Positions 34,722 to 43,871 of a stretch of DNA of 64,000 bases are shown here, piece by piece. The stretch's first letter is position 1. Each line of letters starts with the position of its first letter. Made by a program: the position numbers and the translations under genes. The stretch spans positions 3,410,001-3,474,000 of the forward strand of contig NZ_CP141832.1 of NCBI RefSeq assembly GCF_043633585.1. The letters are read 5' to 3'. The notes under the pieces were generated by a model. That model was given only the letters and a program-made list of their open reading frames with translations. It made no database searches and was not told the DNA's origin. Source of the DNA: Lacrimispora sinapis. Its GTDB lineage: Bacteria > Bacillota > Clostridia > Lachnospirales > Lachnospiraceae.

Positions 34722-35702
34722 TTATTCCTCCTTTTTCCCTAACAGCTCCATTGGGTTCACGGAAACTAAAACTGCGCCTGTGATAATGATGACCGAACCG
34801 ATGATAATGGTAGGGGTGACAGGCTGATTTACGAACAGAATACAGAAAAGCACGCCCCAGAAGGCGTAGGTAATATTAAGGGACATTCCTACTGCACAGC
34901 CTACGGTGCTGTTGGATTTATACCAGCACAGGTAAGAAACAGCCGCACAAAATCCGGAAAGCAAGAGCCATGCAACCGGTGGTACGGACTGCATCGTATC
35001 TCCCAAAAGGCCCATGCCGCCTATGATCGGCAGAATCACAAACAAGTCTACGATACCGGATAAAAGCTGACGGATGTTAATGAGAACATCAGAATCCAGC
35101 ATGGCACTTCCATAGGCTGCAAACACGCCTTCCAGCGCCCAGCCAACGGCTGCAACAAATGCAAAAATAATTCCAAGTGTAAAATTAGAGCTTCCTTCCG
35201 GTTTCACCCAGTTGATAACCACGGCTCCAATGACACAGATCAGCATACCTGCACCCACTCTCGGTACGATCTTCTGCTTTAATATGATTCTTGAGAAGAA
35301 CGCTCCAAAAAGGATATACATGGCTGAAATAGGAATCGCATAGGCTCCTGCCATGTTAAGCCCTAAAATATATGCACCGCTGGCAATCGGTCCGCCTACA
35401 AAAGAACCGACCAGCGAGATCTTACCTGGAAACAGTTTTAAGCTTCTGCCCAATTCCCTGATGCGCCCGGTTTTGAAGTTGTAGATGGTGAGCCATAAGC
35501 CAGCGAACAGATCGTTCATTCCGGAGGTCACATAAGCAAGGATAAGCGCTCCTGCAAGTCCCGGAATTACCTCTCCTGCTCCTGCAAGCGGTTTGTAATT
35601 GCCCGCGATCAATACGAAGGTCGTGTATAAACCATACGTAAGTCCGGATATCACACCGGCTGTGATGCCAATTTTCTTAAATTTCTTTCGTGTTTCTGTC
35701 AT
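34722..35702 (-). CDS. DMT/EamA-like permease
   Basis: 326 aa from ATG 35702 (GGGGGAGGAAG upstream); the frame extends to 35735 without a better start. About ten membrane helices in two EamA-like halves, with the second half's GMSLNITYAFWGVLF matching the family pattern. First gene of the cut operon; likely moves choline, trimethylamine or another pathway solute, but no family member with proven choline transport is known to me, so the substrate is inferred. A broken second copy lies just after the next gene. Confidence 0.85.
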   Translation of the reverse strand: MTETRKKFKKIGITAGVISGLTYGLYTTFVLIAGNYKPLAGAGEVIPGLAGALILAYVTSGMNDLFAGLWLTIYNFKTGRIRELGRSLKLFPGKISLVGSFVGGPIASGAYILGLNMAGAYAIPISAMYILFGAFFSRIILKQKIVPRVGAGMLICVIGAVVINWVKPEGSSNFTLGIIFAFVAAVGWALEGVFAAYGSAMLDSDVLINIRQLLSGIVDLFVILPIIGGMGLLGDTMQSVPPVAWLLLSGFCAAVSYLCWYKSNSTVGCAVGMSLNITYAFWGVLFCILFVNQPVTPTIIIGSVIIITGAVLVSVNPMELLGKKEE

Positions 35703-35725
35703 CTTTAGACTTCCTCCCCCATTTG

Positions 35726-35749
35726 AAGAGTGCATAATTATACACTCTT
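35726..35749. promoter_or_regulatory. 24-bp near-perfect palindrome before the permease
   Basis: AAGAGTG and CACTCTT arms flank ten bases, with ATAATTAT in the centre; only one base pair of the dyad mismatches. On the minus strand the centre contains a TATAAT. It lies 24 bp upstream of the start codon, so it is either an operator on a second promoter or a leader hairpin. The remaining gap 35703-36045 holds the promoter and terminator listed separately. Confidence 0.6.
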
Positions 35750-35850
35750 TCTATTTTTCTTTCACGTTCAGCTGAAAACGCTTAGAAAACACCCTTCGCC
35801 AGTTAATGTCACCAATTTTTATTTGACGTCATGTATTTTTCTATGCATTT

Positions 35851-35882
35851 AGTATAGGACTTACCCTTATGGGGAATGTCAA
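35851..35882 (-). promoter_or_regulatory. MerR-type promoter of the cut operon
   Basis: Minus-strand TTGACA (35877-35882), a 20-bp spacer and TATACT (35851-35856). The spacer contains a dyad, ACATTCCCC-ATAA-GGGTAAGT (35859-35879), as expected for a MerR-family operator, where the regulator untwists an over-long spacer. About 140 bp upstream of the permease start, and similar in layout to the merR promoter at 36960-36990. Confidence 0.75.
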
Positions 35883-35998
35883 CCAGTTTTTGTATTTTTT
35901 TACATTCAATCACTGGGAAATACGGATATTCCCTCATATGCGCCTGAAATATATGTAAATCGGGTTTATGATGTTACTTAAACCTTCGGAACTTAAAA

Positions 35999-36044
35999 AC
36001 GCCTTTGACACGGAATCCTTTTATTGAATTCTGCATCAAAGGCA
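35999..36044 (-). terminator. terminator after merR
   Basis: GCCTTTGATGCAGAATT pairs imperfectly with GATTCCGTGTCAAAGGC on the minus strand, then TTTTTAAG. It directly follows the regulator's stop codon. Confidence 0.8.
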
Positions 36045-36045
36045 A

Positions 36046-36879
36046 TTACTTTCTGAAAATTGGAACAATAACCTCAGCAACAAATTCGTTGGGATCTCTG
36101 GTCGTCCAGTAATCCACCACGTACCGCTCATAGCTTTCCGTTCCGCACTGATATCCTTTCTTTGCGGCCCAGTCCAAAATTCTTTCGTATTCCTTATCAA
36201 TGGTCTCGAATTTACCGATGTGATAAACCGATGCAGCCATAAAGCCGCCGTAAGTCTGGCGGTTACTGCAATCCTTGCAGGGATGAATGGCTTCCTGCAT
36301 AATGGTTGCACGCTTACAGTTCCCCGTCATCTTTTCTTCAAAAGACTGAAATTTTAAGATCACCGCTCCGGTAATCTCATTCTCTGCGTGCTCCAGGTGG
36401 TTGGTCCACTCAATATTAATAATGGACTCCATGTAATTATAGTCAAATTCCTGCTCCATGCTGCAATAGGTAACAGCCGGTATATACTTTACGGCAACAT
36501 CATGAACATCATGCTCCCGCACCATCTGTCCTTCCTGGATCAGCTCATACCAATCCCGGACCGCAATGTAGCTGTTGTGAATCTGCTGTTCCTGTTCCCG
36601 GAGCTGCTCAATCTTGTTTCGGAAATTCTGTTCCAGATAATAGTATGTATTTCCTTCCACAAGCCCCTGCATCTCTTCCAGCTTGAACCCCATCTGTTTG
36701 TAATATTTGACGATCGGGACGGTTAGGAGCGTTTCTTTGTTATAATACCGGTAGCTGTTCTCCTTACAGATCATATCCGGAGCAATGATCCCGATTTTAT
36801 CATAGAAACGCAAAGCTTTGGTAGAAATATTGCAGATCTTACTGACTTCCCCGATAGAGTATACTTTTTTTTCTTTCAT
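36046..36879 (-). CDS. MerR family regulator with GyrI-like effector domain
   Basis: 277 aa. The N-terminal MerR winged helix is KKVYSIGEVSKICNISTKALRFYDKIGI, then a coiled linker (about 80-115) and a GyrI/AraC-effector-like C-terminal domain (about 120-277) with ICNxx-type ligand pocket segments and WTNHLEHAENEIT. BmrR-type proteins of this design bind a ligand and activate promoters with long spacers. Own promoter at 36960-36990 has a dyad. It probably controls the cut operon, whose promoter has the same features; the ligand might be choline or a pathway product. Confidence 0.9.
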   Translation of the reverse strand: MKEKKVYSIGEVSKICNISTKALRFYDKIGIIAPDMICKENSYRYYNKETLLTVPIVKYYKQMGFKLEEMQGLVEGNTYYYLEQNFRNKIEQLREQEQQIHNSYIAVRDWYELIQEGQMVREHDVHDVAVKYIPAVTYCSMEQEFDYNYMESIINIEWTNHLEHAENEITGAVILKFQSFEEKMTGNCKRATIMQEAIHPCKDCSNRQTYGGFMAASVYHIGKFETIDKEYERILDWAAKKGYQCGTESYERYVVDYWTTRDPNEFVAEVIVPIFRK

Positions 36880-36959
36880 ATAACCCCCATTCGTGTAGGT
36901 ATATCTACATCATTCAGTTCTTTTGCCTCTTCTTATACACCCCTATCGCATATAGATCA

Positions 36960-36990
36960 AGCATATCCTTCCTGTATAGGGGAAGGTCAA
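36960..36990 (-). promoter_or_regulatory. MerR-type promoter of the merR gene
   Basis: Minus-strand TTGACC (36985-36990), exactly 19 bp, then TATGCT (36960-36965). The spacer holds the dyad CCTTCC-N8-GGAAGG (36967-36986), a classical MerR operator arrangement. Indicates autoregulation. A near-palindrome TGTAGGTATATCTACA (36894-36909) also lies in the leader. Confidence 0.78.
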
Positions 36991-37052
36991 CCAGGTTCTA
37001 CAAATATTTTAATCGATATTGTCGAATTTGAAAAGCAAAAAAAGTGTAAAAA

Positions 37053-37096
37053 AAATGATCACAGGCGATTCTTCACACTGAATTGCCCATGATCAT
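37053..37096 (-). terminator. terminator after trxA
   Basis: ATGATCATGGGC pairs with the GCCTGTGATCAT arm on the minus strand, followed by TTTTTTTTAC; begins within 15 bp of the thioredoxin stop. Confidence 0.8.
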
Positions 37097-37105
37097 AAAT
37101 ATTTA

Positions 37106-37426
37106 TTACTTTAAATTATTTACCATATCCATAATTTCTTTTTTGGATTTTACTCCGACAGAGGTAGCTGCAAGCTTTCCATCTTTGAAAATTCCAACCG
37201 TTGGAATGCTCATCACTTTAAACTGTCCGGCCAAATCCTGATTCTCATCCACATCGACCTTTCCTACCTTTAAATCCGGAATATTCTCACCTGCTATCTC
37301 ATCCATAACGGGAGCAAACATCTTACAGGGGCCGCACCAGGTAGCCCAGAAGTCCACCAGTACGATGCCTTTATGATTCAGTACTTCTGATTCAAAATTA
37401 TCCTTTGATAATGTTACGATTGCCAT
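37106..37426 (-). CDS. trxA: thioredoxin
   Basis: 106 aa, the classic single-domain length. It has the redox-active WCGPCKM motif after FWAT, and cis-Pro in MSIPTVGIFK. Reduces disulfides in cytoplasmic proteins via thioredoxin reductase. Monocistronic, with AGGAGG-type site before the ATG and its own terminator. Confidence 0.97.
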   Translation of the reverse strand: MAIVTLSKDNFESEVLNHKGIVLVDFWATWCGPCKMFAPVMDEIAGENIPDLKVGKVDVDENQDLAGQFKVMSIPTVGIFKDGKLAATSVGVKSKKEIMDMVNNLK

Positions 37427-37612
37427 ATAGATTCCTCCTTTTTCATTTCAAATGATCTTACATCACATGTAGGTAGTTCATTTAAATAGTTTTATCATTA
37501 TTGTGTGTATTATCCTATATTTACGATGAAATATAAAAAACTGTAACTTTTGTAATTCCAGCTTTCTTACTGTTATTATAAAAGTTACAGTTCCATTTGT
37601 CAATAGATATTT

Positions 37613-38803
37613 TTATTCTTCAAGATCAAAGCCAAGAAGCCGGATCTTCTTTATAAATAATTCCTTAGCCTCCTGCACGCTGTCACGCTCCGGCTGGTCC
37701 TGTGCCGATAAGAGCTTCTCCTGCTCCATGTCCCTGGAGGAGATTCTCCCGCCCTCATAACCGCCGCTCAGTTCCAGTGTAAGACGGAACTTGCCGTTAT
37801 CATATGTAACATTCAACCGGGGAATCTGAAAAGAGCGCTTTTTCTCGGCTCCATTTCCGAAATAGAGCTTTGTATCAACGGAAAGAGCTTTGCCGCCCAG
37901 GGAAATGCTCCCCGTAAAGACAACCCCTCCATTGCTTTCAAAACCAAGAACAAAATCTCCCAGCCCTTCGGCATGAACCTCCGATACATTCATGTTTTCA
38001 TCAATGACAAAGGAGAGCTTCTGAAAATCTCCCTGTGTCTTTCTGTCCTTTAGCATCCGGCCCCATTCCTTCATGTCCTTTAGAGGACCTTCCAAAACGT
38101 AATCTCCAAGCTTTGACAGATAAGAATCAAACTCAGCCGCCGGGACTGCAGCATCAATCATTACCCCATTACCGCTGCGTTTGGAAAAACGGATATCGCT
38201 CCGGCTCATCATTCGGATGGTATCTTTTTCTATGGTTGTGATCCGGTTCGCAGCTTCGCTCTTCTTTTTCGGTGTAACCGTGATTCCCAGGCTATTCTTC
38301 AAAGCCTCCTGTGAGGTTACTGCCGCCGCCGGAGTGATTCCAGGGATATAAAATACCATACGGTCCTCATCGGCCCAATAGCTGACCCCTTCCCTGACAG
38401 CTCCCAGAAAATAAACATTCAAGGTCCCCTGGGCAAAGGTATTTTCCTGATTGCGCTGCTCTGTAAATGCGATACCCAAACCTCCCGGAAGGAGCAGTAT
38501 GGAATGACCGTTCCACTTCACTTCATCGGCAACCAGCTTTAGAAAATCCTCATAGGCATCGCCTTCCCCTTCGTCCTGATCCCACAATTTTGTGAGACGT
38601 TCTTTCGTCTGGAGCGCAGAACGGGTCAAATAAAATTTGGCGTAATACATGGGCAGCACATACCATACAATGGAAGCCGCCGCTAAAAGAACGATAACGG
38701 CAACCGCTCCCCTTAACAGCCAGGGATGGGTTCCATGGCTATGAGGTGTTTTTTTCTTTTTAAAAGATTCCTGTTTCGCTAAGTTTTTCTTCAAAAAATT
38801 CAT
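37613..38803 (-). CDS. membrane-anchored protein of unknown function
   Basis: 396 aa. A Lys-rich cytoplasmic head (residues 1-28) is followed by one membrane helix (WLLRGAVAVIVLLAAASIVWYVL) and a long outside domain (about 60-396) rich in beta strands. No signal cleavage site or catalytic motif. The start overlaps the end of the YhgE-like gene by 44 bp, which ties the two into one operon and perhaps one complex. Not recognised as a named family. Confidence 0.6.
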   Translation of the reverse strand: MNFLKKNLAKQESFKKKKTPHSHGTHPWLLRGAVAVIVLLAAASIVWYVLPMYYAKFYLTRSALQTKERLTKLWDQDEGEGDAYEDFLKLVADEVKWNGHSILLLPGGLGIAFTEQRNQENTFAQGTLNVYFLGAVREGVSYWADEDRMVFYIPGITPAAAVTSQEALKNSLGITVTPKKKSEAANRITTIEKDTIRMMSRSDIRFSKRSGNGVMIDAAVPAAEFDSYLSKLGDYVLEGPLKDMKEWGRMLKDRKTQGDFQKLSFVIDENMNVSEVHAEGLGDFVLGFESNGGVVFTGSISLGGKALSVDTKLYFGNGAEKKRSFQIPRLNVTYDNGKFRLTLELSGGYEGGRISSRDMEQEKLLSAQDQPERDSVQEAKELFIKKIRLLGFDLEE

Positions 38804-40955
38804 TCAGTTCCAGCACCTTCTTCCGCAATACAATTCCAATCAGCCATGAAATAGGAATAAATACTGCCACATTTCCCAAATATCTCCAATAATCATTCTG
38901 ATACATTCCGCCAACACACTCTCTCATCGCATTGATCAGATGGGTAAACGGAAGCAGAGGATTCACCATCTGGAAGAACCGGGGTGTTACCTGAATCGGG
39001 AATGTACCGCCGGAACCTGCTACCTGAATGACCATAAATACAATTGCGATCGCTTTTCCCACATCTCCAAAGGAGATAGTAACGGAATAGATGATGCTGT
39101 TGAAAATAATGCTGGCAACGATGGCCGTCAAAATAAACCTGCCCGGATACAGACACTGGACCTTTAACAGATAAAGATCTCCCAGCGCTACCACCAGTGC
39201 CTGCAAAATCCCAAACAGTAAAAAGGTTAAATATCTTCCAAGATAAGTCTCATAAAGCTTGAGACCCACTGCCCGTTTTTCTTCCACCTTGCACTTGATC
39301 AGGGCTACCAAAAGCATGCCGCCTACCCAGATTGCAAGAATTGAGTAAAAAGGAGTCATGGCAGATCCGTAGGTGGCCACCGGATAAATCTTATTGGTAA
39401 CCATATCCGTAGGAGTTTTCATAAATTCACTGAACTGCTCCGGGTCATTCTTCATGATATCCATGATTTTATTCAGCTGCTTGCTGTCAGCGATTTTATT
39501 GATCTCCTCAATGATGTCATCAATCCGTTCCTGGCTTCTGCCGATCAGGCTTTTGGCACTGTCCAGAGATTCAATCAGGCTCTGGGATGAGGCGTTGACA
39601 CTGGAAAGGGTGCCGTCCACCTGGCCTACCACACCTCCGATGCTGTCCAATGCACCGGAAGTAACTCCTAATGCATCATAGGTTTTATCCAGACTGTCTT
39701 TTAAGGGAACTTCCACTCTTCCATTATAGAAGTTCAAAATGTCGGAAATGGTGTTATAAAGTCCGTCCAGGGAATTTCCGATGTCTTCTTCCACATCATC
39801 GGGCAGATGCCTGGTCTGGCGCACCGTTTTTTCCGCAGATGCCAGCTTATTGATCACTTCCTGCTGCCGTTTTGCAAGAGCCGTCAGCTGCTGCTGGAGA
39901 GTCGTGCCGTCTGCAATAGGAACTGGAAGGGCCTTATTCAAAGTATCAAGAACCTTCCTCACTCCATTGAGCTGGTCCAAACCTGCCTGAAGCAGACTCT
40001 GCATATTGTTGAAAGAATCCGCGATCATGTCTGCGGACCCATCCGTAAGCTTTCCAACCGTCTGAAAGGTTTCATATACCGTTTCTTCTATTTTCATGAT
40101 GTTATCAAGGGTATCTCCCAGACCATCCGTCATGATGCCGGAGAACCCTCTGGTGGCATCAATCAGAGCCTTGGCACTGTCCGCCGTCTGTCCGCCGGAA
40201 GCGATCATCTTGTTCACATCCGGAAGTGTCCCTTTCACTCCGTCATTTAAGGTATTCACCGTCTGCAGGGTGGTCTGAAGCATGTTGATGGTATCCACCA
40301 GCTGATTTAAGTCTTTTTTCGCATCGGTAAGGGAATTGATGGCATCGTGTCGGTTGGTTTCCTTATCCGTTCCCCAATCGTCGGAATATTTATTAAGCAC
40401 CTTGCCGATCACCTTGGAAGTGGTATTGATAAAGGTCTCATTGATCTGATGCTGAACCGTCTCCACACCTTTATCTGTGATTTTAGTCGCAATGGCATTC
40501 TTTTTTTCATTGACATAATACTGTAAAACCGGGCGTTCAATGTTGGTGGAAAGGATACTGGACAGCTTCTGGCTGAAATCCTCCGGAACAACAACGGCTG
40601 CATAATACTTTCCGGACTCCACTCCATCAATGGCATCAGTGCTGTCTACAAACTGCCAGCCGATTTTATCATTCTTTCTCAGCTCATCCAGAATCATCTC
40701 TCCGATGTTGATGGAGGAATCATCTATATCCGTGTCAAATATGCTGTCTATGGACGCGCCTTTGTCCTCATTGACAACTGCCACCTTCAGTCCCTTTGTA
40801 TTGGAATATGGGTCCCAGCTCGCCGCAATGTTGAACCACGCATACAGAGACGGGATCAGGATCAGTCCCAAGGCAATCATAATTGCAACAGGATTTATAA
40901 TAATATGTTTTAGATCATCGACAAAGATTTTCCATATATTCTTTACATGTATCAT
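38760..40955 (-). CDS. YhgE/Pip-like large membrane protein
   Basis: 731 aa. An N-terminal membrane helix (NPVAIMIALGLILIPSLYAWFNI) is followed by the family signature WDPYSNTKGLKVAVVNEDKGA. A long coiled region with repeats follows (about 220-520), then five or six C-terminal helices. Members include the Lactococcus phage infection protein and ESX/T7SS-linked YhgE; they are ABC-2-like exporters or scaffolds. Function here unknown. It lies just outside the resident prophage. Confidence 0.85.
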   Translation of the reverse strand: MIHVKNIWKIFVDDLKHIIINPVAIMIALGLILIPSLYAWFNIAASWDPYSNTKGLKVAVVNEDKGASIDSIFDTDIDDSSINIGEMILDELRKNDKIGWQFVDSTDAIDGVESGKYYAAVVVPEDFSQKLSSILSTNIERPVLQYYVNEKKNAIATKITDKGVETVQHQINETFINTTSKVIGKVLNKYSDDWGTDKETNRHDAINSLTDAKKDLNQLVDTINMLQTTLQTVNTLNDGVKGTLPDVNKMIASGGQTADSAKALIDATRGFSGIMTDGLGDTLDNIMKIEETVYETFQTVGKLTDGSADMIADSFNNMQSLLQAGLDQLNGVRKVLDTLNKALPVPIADGTTLQQQLTALAKRQQEVINKLASAEKTVRQTRHLPDDVEEDIGNSLDGLYNTISDILNFYNGRVEVPLKDSLDKTYDALGVTSGALDSIGGVVGQVDGTLSSVNASSQSLIESLDSAKSLIGRSQERIDDIIEEINKIADSKQLNKIMDIMKNDPEQFSEFMKTPTDMVTNKIYPVATYGSAMTPFYSILAIWVGGMLLVALIKCKVEEKRAVGLKLYETYLGRYLTFLLFGILQALVVALGDLYLLKVQCLYPGRFILTAIVASIIFNSIIYSVTISFGDVGKAIAIVFMVIQVAGSGGTFPIQVTPRFFQMVNPLLPFTHLINAMRECVGGMYQNDYWRYLGNVAVFIPISWLIGIVLRKKVLELNEFFEEKLSETGIF

Positions 40956-41386
40956 AGCAGCCTCCTTGGTAATAATTTTAATTGATGTAACTCCGTATTA
41001 TATTATTTCTGATTCTTAAATGCAATGCCAAAACCTGTTAAAATAATCCTCCCCTGCATCACCTTCTATTATGAATTCCGTTCCTGTAACAATTTACAAG
41101 AACCGGATAATTTCTCCAAAATAAAAAAATTCCCATAACCTGAAAATACCCAATTACCTTAAAACAAAGAGCACAAGACGGGAAATGGACCAGTAAACAG
41201 GCATTGACGGAAAAACCAGTAAACACCGGGATTCCTTATAAATACGAGGTTTCCCGGTGTTTTTATCTTTCTTTATGTGGAGCTGCTTTTCAGCTCATGT
41301 TGCACTTTTTCGCAACTATGCAACACGGAACGACCATGAATATATTAGCATAAGAATGGGTTATTTACAATAGGAAGAAATGCCTG
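40956..41386. other. 431-bp gap at the left prophage boundary
   Basis: The AT-rich left part shows no gene. From 41169 it is homologous to 44705 onward, with a strong hairpin (ACACCGGGA...TCCCGGTGT, 41223-41264), a small hairpin GAGCTG-CTTTT-CAGCTC (41281-41297) and a GTTGCA-rich stretch. The host/prophage junction is probably near 41169. Confidence 0.6.
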
Positions 41387-41587
41387 CTAGCAATTGTCTT
41401 CATTCTTCCAACGGCAAGGAGCATTGTTAAAGCCATCACGATAGCCTTCACAATAACACCTTCTTTTTTCTTCTGCACAAGGATCATTATTGCATCTATT
41501 ATTATTACAGCAATTATTATTATTACAGCAATTATTATTCCGATTGCCGCAGCACTTATTTCTATTATTATTACAGTTGCATCCCAT
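41387..41587 (-). CDS. Cys/Asn-rich mini-protein, copy A
   Basis: 66 aa from ATG 41587, six bases after GAGGTG. Nearly every third codon is Asn or Cys (MGCNCNNNRNKCC, then NNDPCAEEKRRCYCEGYRDG and a final APCRWKNEDNC). The DNA is an AAT/ATT trinucleotide-like repeat, so it could be unstable. No known family; the constant C-terminus and varied Asn-rich centre suggest a metal- or thiol-binding peptide. It follows the endolysin gene in the same order in both copies. Confidence 0.7.
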   Translation of the reverse strand: MGCNCNNNRNKCCGNRNNNCCNNNNCCNNNRCNNDPCAEEKRRCYCEGYRDGFNNAPCRWKNEDNC

Positions 41588-41665
41588 ATTAAACACCTCA
41601 TTTTTTCGTTTATATCGTAGTATATGGAATGAATAGACTAGTTGTGAATTTGTTGAGCATTAAGC

Positions 41666-42448
41666 TTATCTAGCCAATCCTGGATATTGCAGCGCCCCAT
41701 CCTGATCAGGTGTCAGCGTCACCGGCTCCGTAATCATCTTGCCATCAGCGTCCACCGCGTAAATTTTACCAGAGTTTTCTACCAGCTGAGATTTACACAT
41801 TGCGCCGTCCGGACCCAGGTAATACCATTCCCCTTTGTATTGATACCAGGTATTTTTTACCATCAGCCCGGCACCGTCAAACCAGTACCACTTGCCGTCA
41901 GCCTTCACCCAGTCATTACAGACAGGCAAACCGGTATCTCCGTTATAGTAACGCAAGCCTCCATCCTCTTCTTTCCAGCCAGATTTCTTAACCTGGGCCA
42001 CTTCTACCTTAGACCATGTCTTCATGAATTCTTCTGGGTTCTTATAATATTGCTTGATTCCACTGGTTGAACTGCCCCAGTCCGGAAGCTGGAAGTGTGG
42101 CTTGTCGACCGGTGACTTCCAGTTCCCGCCCCATTCCAGGCCAATACTGACTCCAATCTCACCAACCTTCCGAAAGAAGCCATCGGTGTCATTATATGCT
42201 CCCCGTCCATCATTTCTATAAAAATCAAAGGCAGTTCCCCACTGATGATAGGAACTGTATGTACTGCCGGGGGCCTTGGTTACTTTTTTTCCTGGCTTTG
42301 TTCTTCCCTTTGCGTAAAGTGTATCCTGCTCTGCTACGGTCCGGAACGTTTCTCCTATGGCAATTTTTAACCCCTGTTTGCCGCACTCTTCTACCAGCTT
42401 TGCAGCCAACACCTGAAGCCTTGGGTGGCATAATGTAATATCTCTCAT
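41666..42448 (-). CDS. endolysin, M15 peptidase plus cell-wall-binding repeats, copy A
   Basis: 260 aa from ATG 42448 (AGGAAGGTGATATT upstream); an extension to 42556 is not shared with copy B. The N-terminal D-Ala-D-Ala/L-Ala-D-Glu-type M15 peptidase has zinc ligands in SYHQWGTAFDF and KPHFQL, after ETFRTVAEQDTLY. The C-terminal half (about 165-245) has Trp/Tyr-rich wall-binding repeats (DGKWYWFDGAGLM, KGEWYYLGPDGAM). It would cut peptide cross-links of the host wall at lysis. A close copy lies at 45201-45983. Confidence 0.92.
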   Translation of the reverse strand: MRDITLCHPRLQVLAAKLVEECGKQGLKIAIGETFRTVAEQDTLYAKGRTKPGKKVTKAPGSTYSSYHQWGTAFDFYRNDGRGAYNDTDGFFRKVGEIGVSIGLEWGGNWKSPVDKPHFQLPDWGSSTSGIKQYYKNPEEFMKTWSKVEVAQVKKSGWKEEDGGLRYYNGDTGLPVCNDWVKADGKWYWFDGAGLMVKNTWYQYKGEWYYLGPDGAMCKSQLVENSGKIYAVDADGKMITEPVTLTPDQDGALQYPGLAR

Positions 42449-42920
42449 AATATCACCTTCCTTATTAAAATATTTGCCCTCAGAACACATGCTGCCACTG
42501 TAAAAAATCGGAACAAAACAAAATTCCAACAATTGAGTAATACGGTAATTTGACAAAACCTCAGCAAAGTTTTAATCATCATAAGTATAATTAAATGAAA
42601 TGCATATATAAAAAGTTATATAATTTGATACAATAAATTTAAAATTTTTAATCTTTTTATAACAAACGCTTTTAAGATTTTTACTATATATATATCATAT
42701 ATACATTAATTGAAATTTAATGAATAATAATGAATTTTTCCTTACAATCTAAATATAGGAAACAATATTATATATATATATCAGTTTTGTTTAGAAGTCA
42801 CCTCCAAAGGTAATTTGTCATTACCTCGAAATTGCTCAGAAGTTAATTTGGTTGTTATGTATAGTAAATTAGCGTATAATAAAAAAATGTTTACAACAAT
42901 TTAATTAGGAGGGCTAAAGC
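42449..42920. other. 472-bp AT-rich spacer
   Basis: Very AT-rich DNA with runs of TA and no open frame of note. The right part holds the promoter for the plus-strand gene at 42921. Confidence 0.7.
42852..42880 (+). promoter_or_regulatory. sigma-A promoter of the monooxygenase-like gene
   Basis: TTGTTA-17 bp-TATAAT on the plus strand, 40 bp upstream of the ATG, which has AATTAGGAGGGC before it. Confidence 0.75.
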
Positions 42921-43241
42921 ATGAGCAAAATATTCGATTTGCCTTATTACGCCGTTATTTTCAAATCTAAAAGAAGTCCCGGCGATAATGGTTATTCCGA
43001 AACGGCACAAACAATGGTAACAGAAGCTGCAAAGCAGGACGGATTTTTAGGAGCCGACAGCGTAAGAGATGAAGATGGAATAGGAATAACCGTTTCATAT
43101 TGGGCTTCTTTAGAGAGCATAGAAAAATGGAAGATGAACGCTTTACATATGCATGCAAAATCTTTAGGCAAACAAAAATGGTACGAAGAATACACCATCC
43201 GAATCTGCAAGGTAGAGTATGATAACTCTTTTCCTTTTTAG
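42921..43241 (+). CDS. antibiotic biosynthesis monooxygenase-like (ABM) small protein
   Basis: 106 aa. One ferredoxin-like ABM domain with YYAVIFKSKR, AAKQDGFLGADSVRD, VSYWASLESIEKWK and a C-terminal IRICKVEYD. Such proteins are quinone or heme-type monooxygenases or unknown dimers. No signal peptide. A plus-strand gene with its own promoter inside the prophage end, so it is probably cargo or a host gene captured between the duplicated cassettes. Confidence 0.8.
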   Translation: MSKIFDLPYYAVIFKSKRSPGDNGYSETAQTMVTEAAKQDGFLGADSVRDEDGIGITVSYWASLESIEKWKMNALHMHAKSLGKQKWYEEYTIRICKVEYDNSFPF

Positions 43242-43276
43242 CTTTCTGTTAAGACGAGAACGAACAAATTTCATGT

Positions 43277-43759
43277 TCATACTTCAGCCGATAAAATCTT
43301 CATCAGGTTATGTCGGCTACTCTCTTTTATGGATAGTACTCTGGGAAATTCCAATTTTTCTGGATTAAACGGCTCTGGCAATGACCTCCACGCAAGCACC
43401 CGTTCTGTTGCATCATTAAATGTACTCCACATCAGTTTTCCATTACTCTCTACCAAACAATCCAGCAATGTAAAAATACCCTCTCCAAAATTATATACTG
43501 CTATCAGAACATCTGTGTTTGGCTCTGTCAGTTGTTTCGATACCGGAAACCATATTCCCCGTTGGTTATATGTATTTAAGATACCGGATACATACTGCTC
43601 CATTTTGCAATGGGACCAAATATCTTGCAGATCCTCCTTGCGTTCCCTCTCCCAAGGGAACCGGTACAGTTGATCACCTAATTGCTCCATTAGTGGAGTT
43701 ACAATCTTCTCCATTTCATTCTGATCTGAATTTTTTAATCCTCTTTCTATTTTTGACAA
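43277..43759 (-). CDS. DUF551-like protein
   Basis: 160 aa. The C-terminal half (about 68-150) has GIWFPVSKQLTEPNTDVLIAVYN and the WRSLPEPF motif that marks DUF551 domains of phages and gut bacteria. The N-terminal half is charged (about 1-65) and of no known family. Convergent with the monooxygenase-like gene. Role unknown. Confidence 0.55.
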   Translation of the reverse strand: MSKIERGLKNSDQNEMEKIVTPLMEQLGDQLYRFPWERERKEDLQDIWSHCKMEQYVSGILNTYNQRGIWFPVSKQLTEPNTDVLIAVYNFGEGIFTLLDCLVESNGKLMWSTFNDATERVLAWRSLPEPFNPEKLEFPRVLSIKESSRHNLMKILSAEV

Positions 43760-43871
43760 TAAAAAAACTACCCGCTTAACACTGATAGTTGGTAGTTGGT
43801 GTTAGTATTTATGTGTGGATATGAAAAGTTTAACACGCTAAAATATCAATATGATAGGTTCGTGTTAATCA

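Larger units (their letters stand above)
41169..42448 (-). repeat. duplicated prophage-end cassette, copy A
   Basis: About 1.28 kb containing the hairpin region, Cys/Asn-rich mini-gene and endolysin gene. Similar along its whole length to copy B at 44705-45983 (well over 80% by eye). The two copies are in the same orientation, with 2.26 kb of unrelated DNA between. Confidence 0.85.
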
